From UBA3537 sp038138145 (lineage in GTDB: Bacteria > Bacteroidota > Bacteroidia > Flavobacteriales > Flavobacteriaceae): 64,000 nt of DNA. The stretch's first letter is position 1, and each line of letters starts with the position of its first letter. Both the position numbers and the translations under genes were made by a program. Under the pieces are notes generated by a model. It saw only the letters and a list, made by a program, of their open reading frames with translations, did no database searches and was not told where the DNA came from. Location of the stretch: NCBI GenBank assembly GCA_038138145.1, contig JAYQDD010000004.1:62001-126000 (forward strand), in the 5' to 3' direction. Shown one piece after another: positions 26,563 to 35,733 of the stretch.

Positions 26563-28257
26563 ATGATGACGAAGACAAAAAACACCCTTAACCGCACACG
26601 TGCACAAGAAAGTTCGCACGCTATAGAGCGTATGTATATTACCATGCGTCATTTGTTTAGTCGAGGGTTTTATAAACCCATGGGTGTTTCAGGAGCAACA
26701 CTTCGCCAAGCACTACTGTCTTTACGTCCTGAAATTTATGGCACCATCGCTGAAGAAAAAACAGAATTAGAGGGATTACTGTATGTTATCGATCGTTTAC
26801 CAATCGGGATTGAACAATGTACACATATAAACCTCACAAGCGCCGAGGGCTTTGGAGGATCACATTTTGAAGTTATTGTACCTGCCAAAAGACGCCGAAA
26901 TTGTTACCGCATTGATTTCGAGCAGATGAATATCGAAATCACTAGAGGACGGTCTGAGATTTATGATATTCTAACACACCTTACATTCCTATATATTGAG
27001 TCCCACAAAATTGCTCATCAAGTACTCATAGGCGAAAAAGGAAAAACAACAAGAGATTGGCAAAAGCTTGAAGCTACAATAAATAGCAAGAAAAGTCTGA
27101 GCAAAAAAGATCGTGAAATTGCCGTTTCTCATACCGCCAACATTTTAGGCCGCACATTTAAAGAAATTATGTCTGTGTACGACGCTTTTGCAACACAAAA
27201 ACAACCAGATCACTTTCTTCATTTGATTTATTGGCTTGGGAAACGCGCAATTAGTGAACTTCTTGACCAAGACAAAAGAATCATTACGTTTAGTCCTGTT
27301 TTAAGGGAACGCTTAGGGCATCATATTCATGGAGAGCAGTGGGCCAACGCCATAAAGAATATTTTGTTGGAACAAAAGCTTATCGACCGTCCTATCCACA
27401 TCATTTCTGCAAATCTGCACAGCGTCATGAATGCATTATATGCGCCAAAAGCACTCCTAAATCAAATAAAAAAAGACCCAAATATTTTTTCTGTTTACGA
27501 ACAATTGAGTGCAGATGAAAACATAACTATGCGCAATAAAATCAAGCAGTTAGCGTTGAAAGAGGGGATGATTTACATTAAAGATAGTTCGGGGACCAAC
27601 ATAGACGTTCAAGTTATTGACACTTCCAAAATTGATTTTAAACACAATTCGTTTTTTTCAAAGGGCAAAGATTCGACAAATGCCCCAGTAATTATAGTTA
27701 TGGACTATGCTTTTGGGGAACAGGCGTATGAAACCATAGATGAATTGCTCAAACCCTATAAAACAGATACGGTAACCTATTTTTTAAATGTTGACTCTAT
27801 TTCTGTGATGGGTAAGGCAGGAATTTTGGACGGCTCTAAAGGCGACATCATGATTCCTTCGGCGCATATCTTTGAGGGAACGGCAGATAATTATCCGTTT
27901 AAAAACGAATTAACACAACAAGATTTCAAAGGCCAAGACGTTGTTATTTATGAAGGCGCAATGGTAACAGTATTGGGGACTTCATTACAAAACAAGGAAC
28001 TTTTACGATTTTTTCATGAATCAACTTGGGATGTCATTGGCTTAGAAATGGAGGGAGTTCATTATCAAAAAGCGATTCAGTCGGCATCCAAAATTCGCAA
28101 TAGTATTTCACCCGATGTCAAGGTACGTTATGCCTATTATGCGAGCGATAATCCTTTGGAAACCGGAAGCACTTTGGCCTCAGGGGGCTTAGGGCTTACA
28201 GGGGTTCGGCCAACGTATGTTATCACACATCAGATTTTAAAACAAATTTTAAATTAA
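26563..28257 (+). CDS. DUF6909-type protein with C-terminal nucleoside phosphorylase/nucleosidase-like domain
   Basis: A 564-residue protein. The start was set at ATG 26563 (MMTKTKNTLNR), since the longer frame reads back into the GH3-like gene. The N-terminal ~320 residues are helical and well conserved in my memory of flavobacterial proteins labelled DUF6909 or AMP nucleosidase (AQESSHAIERMYITMRHLF, RRRNCYRIDFEQMNIEI). The C-terminal half resembles the PNP/UDP phosphorylase fold: VIGLEMEGVHYQKAI matches the ribose-binding Met-Glu motif, and YYASDNPLETG resembles the late catalytic-Asp loop. Probable role: nucleotide or nucleoside salvage; the substrate is uncertain. Confidence 0.72.
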   Translation: MMTKTKNTLNRTRAQESSHAIERMYITMRHLFSRGFYKPMGVSGATLRQALLSLRPEIYGTIAEEKTELEGLLYVIDRLPIGIEQCTHINLTSAEGFGGSHFEVIVPAKRRRNCYRIDFEQMNIEITRGRSEIYDILTHLTFLYIESHKIAHQVLIGEKGKTTRDWQKLEATINSKKSLSKKDREIAVSHTANILGRTFKEIMSVYDAFATQKQPDHFLHLIYWLGKRAISELLDQDKRIITFSPVLRERLGHHIHGEQWANAIKNILLEQKLIDRPIHIISANLHSVMNALYAPKALLNQIKKDPNIFSVYEQLSADENITMRNKIKQLALKEGMIYIKDSSGTNIDVQVIDTSKIDFKHNSFFSKGKDSTNAPVIIVMDYAFGEQAYETIDELLKPYKTDTVTYFLNVDSISVMGKAGILDGSKGDIMIPSAHIFEGTADNYPFKNELTQQDFKGQDVVIYEGAMVTVLGTSLQNKELLRFFHESTWDVIGLEMEGVHYQKAIQSASKIRNSISPDVKVRYAYYASDNPLETGSTLASGGLGLTGVRPTYVITHQILKQILN

Positions 28258-28264
28258 TATAAAA

Positions 28265-29329
28265 ATGAGTACTACCAACAACACACAACCCAATGAAGAA
28301 GTTGATTTGGGTCAGCTTTTTAAAATGATTGGCAATGCCTTTAGTCGCTTATTTCAATTCATTGGATCAATTTTTTATCGATTGTTTTTAGCCTTCGTTT
28401 GGTTTGTTTTTTTTCTAAAGAAACGTGCTGTAGTTTTCTTAGTTGTAGCCATTGTCGGTCTCGCTATTGGCCTGTATTTAGACAAGACCTCACCACCAAC
28501 CTATAAGTCGTCAATTATGGTAAAACAAAATTATCCGACGGGTGAAAATTTATATGGGTCTATTAGTTATTACAATGGTCTTATAAGTGATGCTGATTAT
28601 GGTGTTTTAGGCCGTGTATTAGGTGTTAGTGAGGATGTTTCTATAGACATTATTGGATTTGAGGTAGAACCGGTCATTACAGATAACGACCGAGTTATTA
28701 TGTTTGATCGATATATTACGGGATTAGATTCCTTGGCAGCATCTAAGGTTGAATACGAGGAGTTTATCAAAAACATTGAGGACCACAAACACAGTAATCA
28801 GCAAATTAGCATTAAATCCAAAACAAGAGCGAATTTTAAGGCAGTATTTTCGAATATTGTTAAAAACATTAACAGCAATCCGTTTTTCAAAAACGAGCAA
28901 GCCAAAGATATATTAGAACTAGAACAGAGCAAAGCAGCTTTAGAACAAGCGCTAGCTCAATCGGACTCACTCCAGCGCACCTACAAGCGGGTATTGGAAC
29001 AGCAAATGGCTACAAAAACAAGTTCTGAAATAGGCATCACGTTTGAGGGCGATAATGATAAGCAAAAAACGCGTGAGTTTGATTTATATAAAAACGATAT
29101 AGAGCTTAGAAAGGAACTTGTTAACATCAACCGAAAGTTGAGCGACAAAGAAAATATTATTGATACAATTTCTAGCAAACAGGATAGCGGATACGTAGAT
29201 AATACCATAAACTTTTATGGTTTAAAACTAAGAGTAAGATATTTTTATATAGTTATACTTACTATTTTAAATTTTGTTGTCCTTCTGGGCATCGAGTTTT
29301 TAAAATTTTTGGACAAATACAAACCCTAG
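28265..29329 (+). CDS. Wzz-like chain-length determinant membrane protein
   Basis: A 354-residue protein with Wzz/PCP-like topology: a cytoplasmic N terminus, hydrophobic segments at about 26-50 and a clear membrane helix at 55-71, a long extracytoplasmic region (about 75-325) with a coiled coil (about 215-305), and a C-terminal membrane helix at about 327-346. It starts a 23-kb polysaccharide locus, the usual place of a polymer chain-length regulator. No tyrosine kinase domain is fused. Similarity is by topology and context; I do not recognise a specific Wzz motif. Confidence 0.65.
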   Translation: MSTTNNTQPNEEVDLGQLFKMIGNAFSRLFQFIGSIFYRLFLAFVWFVFFLKKRAVVFLVVAIVGLAIGLYLDKTSPPTYKSSIMVKQNYPTGENLYGSISYYNGLISDADYGVLGRVLGVSEDVSIDIIGFEVEPVITDNDRVIMFDRYITGLDSLAASKVEYEEFIKNIEDHKHSNQQISIKSKTRANFKAVFSNIVKNINSNPFFKNEQAKDILELEQSKAALEQALAQSDSLQRTYKRVLEQQMATKTSSEIGITFEGDNDKQKTREFDLYKNDIELRKELVNINRKLSDKENIIDTISSKQDSGYVDNTINFYGLKLRVRYFYIVILTILNFVVLLGIEFLKFLDKYKP

Positions 29330-29362
29330 CAATAACACTTATTTCAAGTTATTTCATTCGTC

Positions 29363-29902
29363 ATGAAGATAGTTCAAACTTCTTTAAAAGGTTGTGTTGT
29401 TTTGACGCCAACAGTGTTCTCCGATGGCCGTGGTCGGTTTTTTGAATCCTATAAAAAAGAAGCATTCAATGAAGCACTAGGACAAGAAGTTAATTTCGTC
29501 CAAGACAATGAGTCTTTTTCATCAAAAGGGGTTTTGCGGGGATTACATTTTCAAAAAGGTAAATGTGCACAAGCCAAATTAGTTCGAGTTGTCCATGGTT
29601 CTGTTTTGGACGTCGCGGTTGATTTAAGGTCAGATTCAACAACTTATGGAGAACATTTTTCTATAGAACTTTCTGCTGACAACAAAAAACAACTTTTTGT
29701 ACCTCGTGGCTTTGCTCACGGATTTGTAGTTCTAAGTGACACCGCTGTATTTTCCTACAAATGTGATAATTATTATAACAAAGAATCCGAAAGCGGAATC
29801 ATCTACAATGATTCCACGCTTAACATTGATTGGATATTACCTTCTGAACAATTGCAGCTATCAGAAAAAGATTTGCTACTTCCAAAATTTAAATCTTTAT
29901 GA
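29363..29902 (+). CDS. rfbC: dTDP-4-dehydrorhamnose 3,5-epimerase
   Basis: RmlC, third step of dTDP-L-rhamnose synthesis, 179 residues, cupin fold. Motifs: the start SLKGCVVLTPTVFSDGRGRFFE, the catalytic-His segment GVLRGLHFQKG (about 56-66), VVHGSVLDVAVDLR with the catalytic Asp partner region, and FVPRGFAHGFVVLSD, with the Tyr of FSYKCDNYY. It overlaps rfbD by four bases (ATGA). RmlA and RmlB are not in the window, so the pathway must be completed elsewhere or these enzymes make another 6-deoxy sugar. Confidence 0.93.
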   Translation: MKIVQTSLKGCVVLTPTVFSDGRGRFFESYKKEAFNEALGQEVNFVQDNESFSSKGVLRGLHFQKGKCAQAKLVRVVHGSVLDVAVDLRSDSTTYGEHFSIELSADNKKQLFVPRGFAHGFVVLSDTAVFSYKCDNYYNKESESGIIYNDSTLNIDWILPSEQLQLSEKDLLLPKFKSL

Positions 29903-30744
29903 TTAAGGTTTTAGTAACAGGCGGAAATGGACAATTAGCACAATGCCTAAAGGATGTGGTAAAACTCCATAAGAACTTAGCAGTAGATTTTCAAGATCTT
30001 CCAGATTTAAACATTACAAACCCATTACAATTAGAATCCTTTTTTTCAAAAAATGAGTTTGATTACTGCATCAACTGTGCGGCCTACACCGCAGTAGACT
30101 TAGCCGAAGAACAAAGCAGTTCCGCTTATGCCGTGAACGCAGAGGGCCCTAAAAATTTGGCTGATGTTTGCCAGAAATTCCAAACTACGCTAATTCATAT
30201 CTCTACCGATTTTGTGTTTGACGGACAAAAGCGAACACCCTATTTAGAAACGGATGTACCCAACCCACTTGGTGTTTATGGCGCCAGCAAACTGCAAGGT
30301 GAATGCAACATACAGGAGGCCATGGAGGCCTATTTTATTGTACGTACCTCTTGGCTGTACTCAGAATATGGGAATAACTTTATGAAAACTATGTTGAAAC
30401 TTTCAGAGACGCGAGAGGAAATCAATGTGGTTTCCGATCAAATAGGATCGCCAACATACGCAGGCGATTTGGCGGAGGTTTTGATAAAAATTGTTTTATC
30501 TTCGTCCAAAGCATATGGATTGTATCATTTCAGTAACTCTGGAGCGATATCTTGGTATGATTTTGCTGTTGAAATTTTTAATCACTTCAACAAGCAAGTG
30601 GTTGTTAAGCCCATCAAAACAAAAGATTATCCAACTGCAGCCAAGCGCCCAGAGTATAGTGTTTTGAGTACCAACCGCATCATTCAAGAGTTTGGACTAA
30701 ATGAACTTAACTGGAGAGACAGTTTAAAAATAAATTTAAAATGA
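29899..30744 (+). CDS. rfbD: dTDP-4-dehydrorhamnose reductase
   Basis: RmlD, NADPH-dependent last step to dTDP-L-rhamnose, 281 residues, SDR fold. Motifs: VTGGNGQLAQ (residues 5-14), NCAAYTAVDLAEEQ, HISTDFVFDGQK, catalytic YxxxK as YGASKLQGE, and RTSWLYSEYGNNF. It overlaps the genes on both sides by four bases (rfbC and pseB), so the rhamnose and pseudaminate genes belong to one operon. Confidence 0.93.
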   Translation: MIKVLVTGGNGQLAQCLKDVVKLHKNLAVDFQDLPDLNITNPLQLESFFSKNEFDYCINCAAYTAVDLAEEQSSSAYAVNAEGPKNLADVCQKFQTTLIHISTDFVFDGQKRTPYLETDVPNPLGVYGASKLQGECNIQEAMEAYFIVRTSWLYSEYGNNFMKTMLKLSETREEINVVSDQIGSPTYAGDLAEVLIKIVLSSSKAYGLYHFSNSGAISWYDFAVEIFNHFNKQVVVKPIKTKDYPTAAKRPEYSVLSTNRIIQEFGLNELNWRDSLKINLK

Positions 30745-31754
30745 ATTTAAACAACAAATCAATACTAATAACAGGGGGGACAGGGTCCTTAGGAAAGGCC
30801 TTAACTAATAGAATATTCTCTGAGTTTCCTAATGTAAAAAGGGTTGTTATTTTCTCCAGGGACGAACAGAAGCAATTTTTAATGGCTCAAGAATATCCTA
30901 CAGAAAAATTTCCGGCCATTCGTTTTTTTATCGGAGATGTTAGAGATCGAGAACGTTTAATTAGAGCCATGAATGGAATCGATTACGTAATTCATGCTGC
31001 AGCAATGAAACACGTACATTTGGCAGAATATAACCCTTCGGAATGTGTCAAAACCAATGTAAATGGCGCAGAAAATGTGATTCATGCTTGTCTTGAAACT
31101 AATGTAAAACGAGTTGTTGCCTTGTCAACGGATAAAGCATGTGCACCGATTAATCTTTATGGCGCTACAAAATTAACTTCTGATAAACTATTTGTTGCTG
31201 CTAATGGTATAAAAGGAAACAGAGATATTCGTTTCTCTGTTGTACGTTATGGGAATGTGATGGGTTCCAATGGGTCTGTTATTCCCTTTTTCATCAAAAA
31301 AAGAGATGAAGGATTTTTGCCCATTACAGATTCGAATATGACGCGTTTTAACATCTCACTTTCTGGCGGTGTGGATATGGTATTGAACGCCCTTGAACAT
31401 GCTTGGGGCGGAGAAATATTTGTCCCTAAAATCCCATCTTATAAAATTACAGATGTAGCTAAAGCTATAGCCCCCAACATTGAACACCGTGAAGTTGGTA
31501 TTCGACCAGGAGAAAAACTCCATGAAGCAATGATAACGTCTTCAGATTCCTACAATACCTACGATTTGGGTAAATATTACACCATTTTACCAACGGTTTT
31601 GAACTGGGATTTAGATGAATTTATAAAAGCTTTTGGCGCACAAAAAGTTCCTGGAGGATTTCGTTACAATTCTGGAGAAAATAATGAATGGGAAACCGTC
31701 GAAAGTCTTAGAACATTAATAAAAGAGCATGTAGACCCAAATTTTTCAGTGTGA
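30741..31754 (+). CDS. pseB: UDP-N-acetylglucosamine 4,6-dehydratase (inverting)
   Basis: First enzyme of CMP-pseudaminic acid synthesis, 337 residues, SDR fold. Evidence: SILITGGTGSLGKALTN (nucleotide-binding), FSRDEQKQFLMAQEY, RFFIGDVRDRERL, VIHAAAMKHVHLAEYNP (the family hallmark), STDKACAPINLYGATKL with catalytic YxxxK, VVRYGNVMGSNGSVIPFF, and MTRFNISL. These segments are characteristic of the FlaA1/PseB type. It overlaps rfbD and pseC by four bases each. Confidence 0.95.
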   Translation: MNLNNKSILITGGTGSLGKALTNRIFSEFPNVKRVVIFSRDEQKQFLMAQEYPTEKFPAIRFFIGDVRDRERLIRAMNGIDYVIHAAAMKHVHLAEYNPSECVKTNVNGAENVIHACLETNVKRVVALSTDKACAPINLYGATKLTSDKLFVAANGIKGNRDIRFSVVRYGNVMGSNGSVIPFFIKKRDEGFLPITDSNMTRFNISLSGGVDMVLNALEHAWGGEIFVPKIPSYKITDVAKAIAPNIEHREVGIRPGEKLHEAMITSSDSYNTYDLGKYYTILPTVLNWDLDEFIKAFGAQKVPGGFRYNSGENNEWETVESLRTLIKEHVDPNFSV

Positions 31755-32899
31755 TGAACTCAATCCCTTATGGAAGACAACATATAGACCAAGATGATAT
31801 TGATGCTGTTGTGTCCACCTTACAGAGTGATTTTTTAACTCAAGGGCCAATAGTCAAACAATTCGAAGACCAGTTTTCGGCCTACATTGGCGCAAAATAT
31901 GCAGTTGCTGTGAGCAATGCCACCGCAGGACTTCATTTGGCCAATCTGGCGTTAGGTTTAAAAAAGGGCGATCGTATTATAACCACACCCATTACATTTG
32001 CTGCAACAGCAAACAGTGCGCGCTATTGCGGAGCAGAAGTATGGTTTGCTGATATTGACCCAGACAACTATTTACTTTCATTAGAAAGTACCAGAAATTT
32101 GATTGAAAGTAAACCAAATGGATTTTTTAAAGGCATTATACCAGTAGATTTTGCGGGGTTGCCCGTAAATATGGAAGCTTTTAGGGCTTTAGCGGATGAA
32201 TATAATTTATGGCTTATTGAAGATGCTTGTCATGCGCCAGGAGGATATTTTATAGACAGAAAGGGCGAACAACAAATGTGCGGGAATGGTAATTATGCAG
32301 ATATAGGAATATTTTCTTTCCATCCAGTAAAACACATTGCTTGTGGAGAAGGTGGAATGATTACCACAAATTCTGATGAATTATACCATAAACTAGTCAC
32401 GCTGCGCACCCATGGAATTACCAAAGTACCAATGAGTGAAAATCACGGCGGTTGGTTTTATGAAATGCAGCAATTGGGGTTCAATTATCGACTTACAGAC
32501 ATCCAATCGGCATTAGGGATTACGCAATTAGCAAAAAACCACAAGGGTGTAGAAAGAAGAAATGAAATAGCGAAAAAATACAAGTCGGCATTTAAGGATA
32601 AAATAAAATACCAAGATTTGCCCCAAGGGTTTTACAATGCCCATCATTTATTCGTAATCGAGTTGGAGCAAAGAAAAGCGTTATACGATTTTCTTAGAAC
32701 CAAAAACATATACGCACAGATCCATTACATACCGATTCACACGATGCCCTATTATAAACAGATTGGTTACGAGGGTGCAGATTTAAAACACGCCGAGAAC
32801 TATTATTCAAAATGCATTAGTTTACCCATGTATCCTACCTTGTCTGAAACAGAACAAGAATATATCATTAATACAATTTTTGAGTTTTTGGATGAATAA
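31751..32899 (+). CDS. pseC: UDP-4-amino-4,6-dideoxy-N-acetyl-beta-L-altrosamine transaminase
   Basis: PLP-dependent aminotransferase of the DegT/DnrJ/EryC1 family, 382 residues, second step of pseudaminic acid synthesis. Motifs: N-terminal IPYGRQHIDQDDIDAV, VSNATAGLHLANLAL, VDFAGLPVNME, LIEDACHAPGG, and the PLP lysine in FSFHPVKHIACGEGGM. Two adjacent ATGs occur at the start; the second (31754) could also be used. It overlaps pseB by four bases and pseF by eight. Confidence 0.94.
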   Translation: MMNSIPYGRQHIDQDDIDAVVSTLQSDFLTQGPIVKQFEDQFSAYIGAKYAVAVSNATAGLHLANLALGLKKGDRIITTPITFAATANSARYCGAEVWFADIDPDNYLLSLESTRNLIESKPNGFFKGIIPVDFAGLPVNMEAFRALADEYNLWLIEDACHAPGGYFIDRKGEQQMCGNGNYADIGIFSFHPVKHIACGEGGMITTNSDELYHKLVTLRTHGITKVPMSENHGGWFYEMQQLGFNYRLTDIQSALGITQLAKNHKGVERRNEIAKKYKSAFKDKIKYQDLPQGFYNAHHLFVIELEQRKALYDFLRTKNIYAQIHYIPIHTMPYYKQIGYEGADLKHAENYYSKCISLPMYPTLSETEQEYIINTIFEFLDE

Positions 32900-33581
32900 A
32901 TGTATTGCAATCATACCAGCTCGAGGAGGAAGCAAACGCATTCCTAGAAAAAACATAAAAGATTTTCTTGGTAAACCCATTATGGCCTATGCAATTGAAT
33001 CGGCCCTTAAATCTGAGCTCTTTGATGAGGTTATGGTATCTACTGATGACGAAGAAATTGCAACAATTGCCAAAAAATATGGCGCAAAAGTACCTTTTTT
33101 TAGAAGCGCTAAAAATGCAGACGACCACGCCACAACCTTTAGCGTATTAGAGGAGGTATTAACAGCATACAGCAGCGTAACTTCTGCGGCGTGTATTTAT
33201 CCAACAGCACCATTTGTTACACCTGAAAAACTAAAGTCAGCCCAAGATTTGTTATGCAAAAATCACTTTGACACGGTTTTTACAGCGATGAAATACGGAC
33301 ACCCTATCGACAGAGCATTACAAATCGATGAAACAACAGGGAAAATCAAAATGATTGACGCACGCAATATGAACACACGTTCTCAGGATTTGAAGAACAC
33401 TTATCATGATGCCGGGCAGTTCTATTTTTTCAATACTGTACCGATTTTAAAAGCCAAATCATTATGGACCAACAACACTGGTGCTTTGATTGTTGACGAA
33501 TTAGAAGCTCAAGACATTGACACGCTAACAGATTGGAAATTGGCAGAACTTAAATTTAAATTAAGCAATGAAATTTCCTAA
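32892..33581 (+). CDS. pseF: Pseudaminic acid cytidylyltransferase
   Basis: CMP-nonulosonate synthetase, 229 residues; it activates pseudaminic acid with CTP. The start was set at ATG 32892, because from there the hallmark CIAIIPARGGSKRIPRKN begins at residue 3; the longer frame reads into pseC. Other motifs: FLGKPIMAYAIESAL, VSTDDEEIA, ACIYPTAPFVTPEKL and DAGQFYFF (nucleotide and sugar binding). It overlaps pseC by 8 bases and the GNAT gene by 14. Position between pseC and pseI favours pseudaminate over neuraminate or legionaminate. Confidence 0.92.
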   Translation: MNKCIAIIPARGGSKRIPRKNIKDFLGKPIMAYAIESALKSELFDEVMVSTDDEEIATIAKKYGAKVPFFRSAKNADDHATTFSVLEEVLTAYSSVTSAACIYPTAPFVTPEKLKSAQDLLCKNHFDTVFTAMKYGHPIDRALQIDETTGKIKMIDARNMNTRSQDLKNTYHDAGQFYFFNTVPILKAKSLWTNNTGALIVDELEAQDIDTLTDWKLAELKFKLSNEIS

Positions 33582-34578
33582 TCGCTATCACATTTTAAAA
33601 ACGAATCAATATGAATCGGGCAACATAAAAATTGTACCCATCCGTTATGAAGATCGTTTATTGATTATGCATTGGAGAAACGAACAAATGTATCATTTGC
33701 GCCAACAAAAAGTGTTGACAGAAACAGATCAAAACCAATATTTTGATACTATAGTTTCGAGGTTATTTGACGCAAATCAACCCAATCAATTGTTGTTTTC
33801 TTATCTGCAAGATGATATATGTATTGGCTATGGAGGGTTGGTGCACATTAACTGGAAGGATAAAAACGCAGAGATTTCATTCATCATTGATCCTGAATTA
33901 GAAAAAGAGTATTTTCAACAGCATTGGACAACTTATTTGGCGCTAATTGAACAAGTAGCTTTTGAGGGTTTAGATTTAAGAAAAATATACACCTATGCCT
34001 TTGATTTAAGGCCTAATCTGTATAAAGCGGTCGAAGCTGCAGGTTTTGAAAAAGAGGCAGAACTCAAAGAGCATTTTTTACACAATGCAGAGTATAAGTC
34101 TGTCGTGATTCATTCTAAGATAAACCCTATTGGGATAAGACCAGTAACCATAGACGATTTGGCCTTGATTTTTGAGTGGTCTAACGATGAATTGACGAGA
34201 GCAAACTCATTTCAACAAGAACCCATATTATTTGATGCGCATTGCGACTGGTTTACTATGCGGCTAAAAGACAAGTGCAAGCATAGTTTTATATGTACTT
34301 TTCGGGACGAACCAGCAGCTTTTTTACGATTAGATCAACAAGATGATCACGCCATAATTGGAATAAATATTGCTCCAAAATTTAGAGGGGAAGGGTTATC
34401 TTCAGTGTTCTTAAAAAAAGCACATCAAACCATAAGTAATTTAATTCCTGATATAAAAATAAGAGCATTAATCAAAGATCAAAACACACCTTCCATCAAA
34501 TGTTTTGAACGCGCAGGATACCGCTTAATAAGCAATACAGTTGTCGAGGGGGTTAAAACCTTAATTTATCAATTATGA
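33568..34578 (+). CDS. Double GNAT-domain N-acetyltransferase, pseudaminic acid locus
   Basis: A 336-residue protein made of two GNAT domains in tandem. Domain 1 spans about 18-180 (IKIVPIRYEDRLLIMHWRNE ... GYGGLVHINWKDKNAEISF). Domain 2 spans about 188-336 (IGIRPVTIDDLALIFEWSND ... GINIAPKFRGEGLSSVFLKKA, with the acetyl-CoA loop in FRGEGLSS). One is likely to act as PseH, acetylating the 4-amino group; the second resembles the GNAT domain fused behind PseG in some organisms. There is no PseG glycosyltransferase-like hydrolase domain. It overlaps pseF and pseI, so it is part of the operon. Confidence 0.82.
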   Translation: MKFPNRYHILKTNQYESGNIKIVPIRYEDRLLIMHWRNEQMYHLRQQKVLTETDQNQYFDTIVSRLFDANQPNQLLFSYLQDDICIGYGGLVHINWKDKNAEISFIIDPELEKEYFQQHWTTYLALIEQVAFEGLDLRKIYTYAFDLRPNLYKAVEAAGFEKEAELKEHFLHNAEYKSVVIHSKINPIGIRPVTIDDLALIFEWSNDELTRANSFQQEPILFDAHCDWFTMRLKDKCKHSFICTFRDEPAAFLRLDQQDDHAIIGINIAPKFRGEGLSSVFLKKAHQTISNLIPDIKIRALIKDQNTPSIKCFERAGYRLISNTVVEGVKTLIYQL

Positions 34579-35594
34579 TAGACAAAAAAGATGTTTTTAT
34601 TATTGCTGAACTTTCAGCAAATCATGGCGGCAATATTGCCACCGCTTTAGAAACAGTACGGGCTGCAAAACGCGCTGGTGCTGACGCGATTAAGTTACAA
34701 ACCTACACCGCTGACACGATAACTTTGGATAGCAATAAAGATGATTTTTTGATAAAAGGAGGCACTCTTTGGGACGGAAAAACACTGCATTCATTATACA
34801 AGGAAGCCTACCTACCATGGGAATGGCACAAAGAGCTATTTAGAACTGCAAAAGAAGAAGGTTTGGTTTGTTTTTCTTCGCCTTTTGATGTTACTGCGGT
34901 AGATTTTTTGGAACAATTTGATGTCCCTGCTTATAAAATCGCCTCCTTTGAAATTACAGATATTCCATTGATTGAATATACTGCAAGCAAAGGAAAACCC
35001 ATGATTATGTCTACAGGAATTGCGACGTATGAAGACATTCAATTAGCAGTAGATACCTGTAGAGCTGTTGGGAATAATGATATTACTATTTTAAAGTGTA
35101 CTTCAGCATATCCAGCGCCTGTAGAGGAAGCAAACTTGATCATGATGCAACAGTTTGCAAAAGATTTTGATGTCAAGGTTGGGCTTTCAGACCACACGCT
35201 GGGAATTACATTGCCTGTAGCGGCTACGATATTGGGCGCGTCCGTTATCGAAAAACATTTTATTCTGGACAAATCTATTGGCGGACCAGATACAGCTTTT
35301 TCTCTGGGCGAAGCAGAGTTTACACAAATGGTAAAAGCAGTACGAGGTGCACAAAAAGCCATTGGAAAGGTTTCCTATGAGCTTACTGAAAAGCAAAAGG
35401 CGGGCAAACAATTTTCTAGAAGTCTTTACGTTTCTGAAGATGTAAAAAAAGGGGATGTAATTACCAAAGAAAATGTAAGATCGGTACGGCCTGGATATGG
35501 TTTACATCCTAAACATTTAGAAGACATTTTAGGAAAAACATTTAAATCTGACATAGAGAAGGGAACGGCATTGTCTATAGAGATGATTCAATAA
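34575..35594 (+). CDS. pseI: Pseudaminic acid synthase
   Basis: NeuB-family condensing enzyme, 339 residues; it joins phosphoenolpyruvate to 2,4-diacetamido-2,4,6-trideoxy-altropyranose. N-terminal TIM barrel (1-260): IIAELSANHGGNIATALE, AGADAIKLQTYTADTITL, FSSPFDVTAVDFLE, MSTGIATYEDI, LKCTSAYPAP, GLSDHTLG, EKHFILDKSIGGPDTAFSL (partial motifs). The C terminus has a SAF/antifreeze-like domain (about 285-339, SLYVSEDVKKGDVIT). PDTAFSL with the pse neighbours supports PseI over NeuB. The gene ends the overlapping rfb-pse block; 139 bases separate it from cysQ. Confidence 0.93.
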   Translation: MIDKKDVFIIAELSANHGGNIATALETVRAAKRAGADAIKLQTYTADTITLDSNKDDFLIKGGTLWDGKTLHSLYKEAYLPWEWHKELFRTAKEEGLVCFSSPFDVTAVDFLEQFDVPAYKIASFEITDIPLIEYTASKGKPMIMSTGIATYEDIQLAVDTCRAVGNNDITILKCTSAYPAPVEEANLIMMQQFAKDFDVKVGLSDHTLGITLPVAATILGASVIEKHFILDKSIGGPDTAFSLGEAEFTQMVKAVRGAQKAIGKVSYELTEKQKAGKQFSRSLYVSEDVKKGDVITKENVRSVRPGYGLHPKHLEDILGKTFKSDIEKGTALSIEMIQ

Positions 35595-35733
35595 AAAGTA
35601 ATAAAGCGGCGATTGAAACAATATTAAATAATACTTAGAAAATGTTTTACATGAGATAATGTTCTCCATGCTATTTATTGAGCAAAACATTAAAATAAAT
35701 TGTAAAGCACTAATACAAGAACACAAAATTGAC

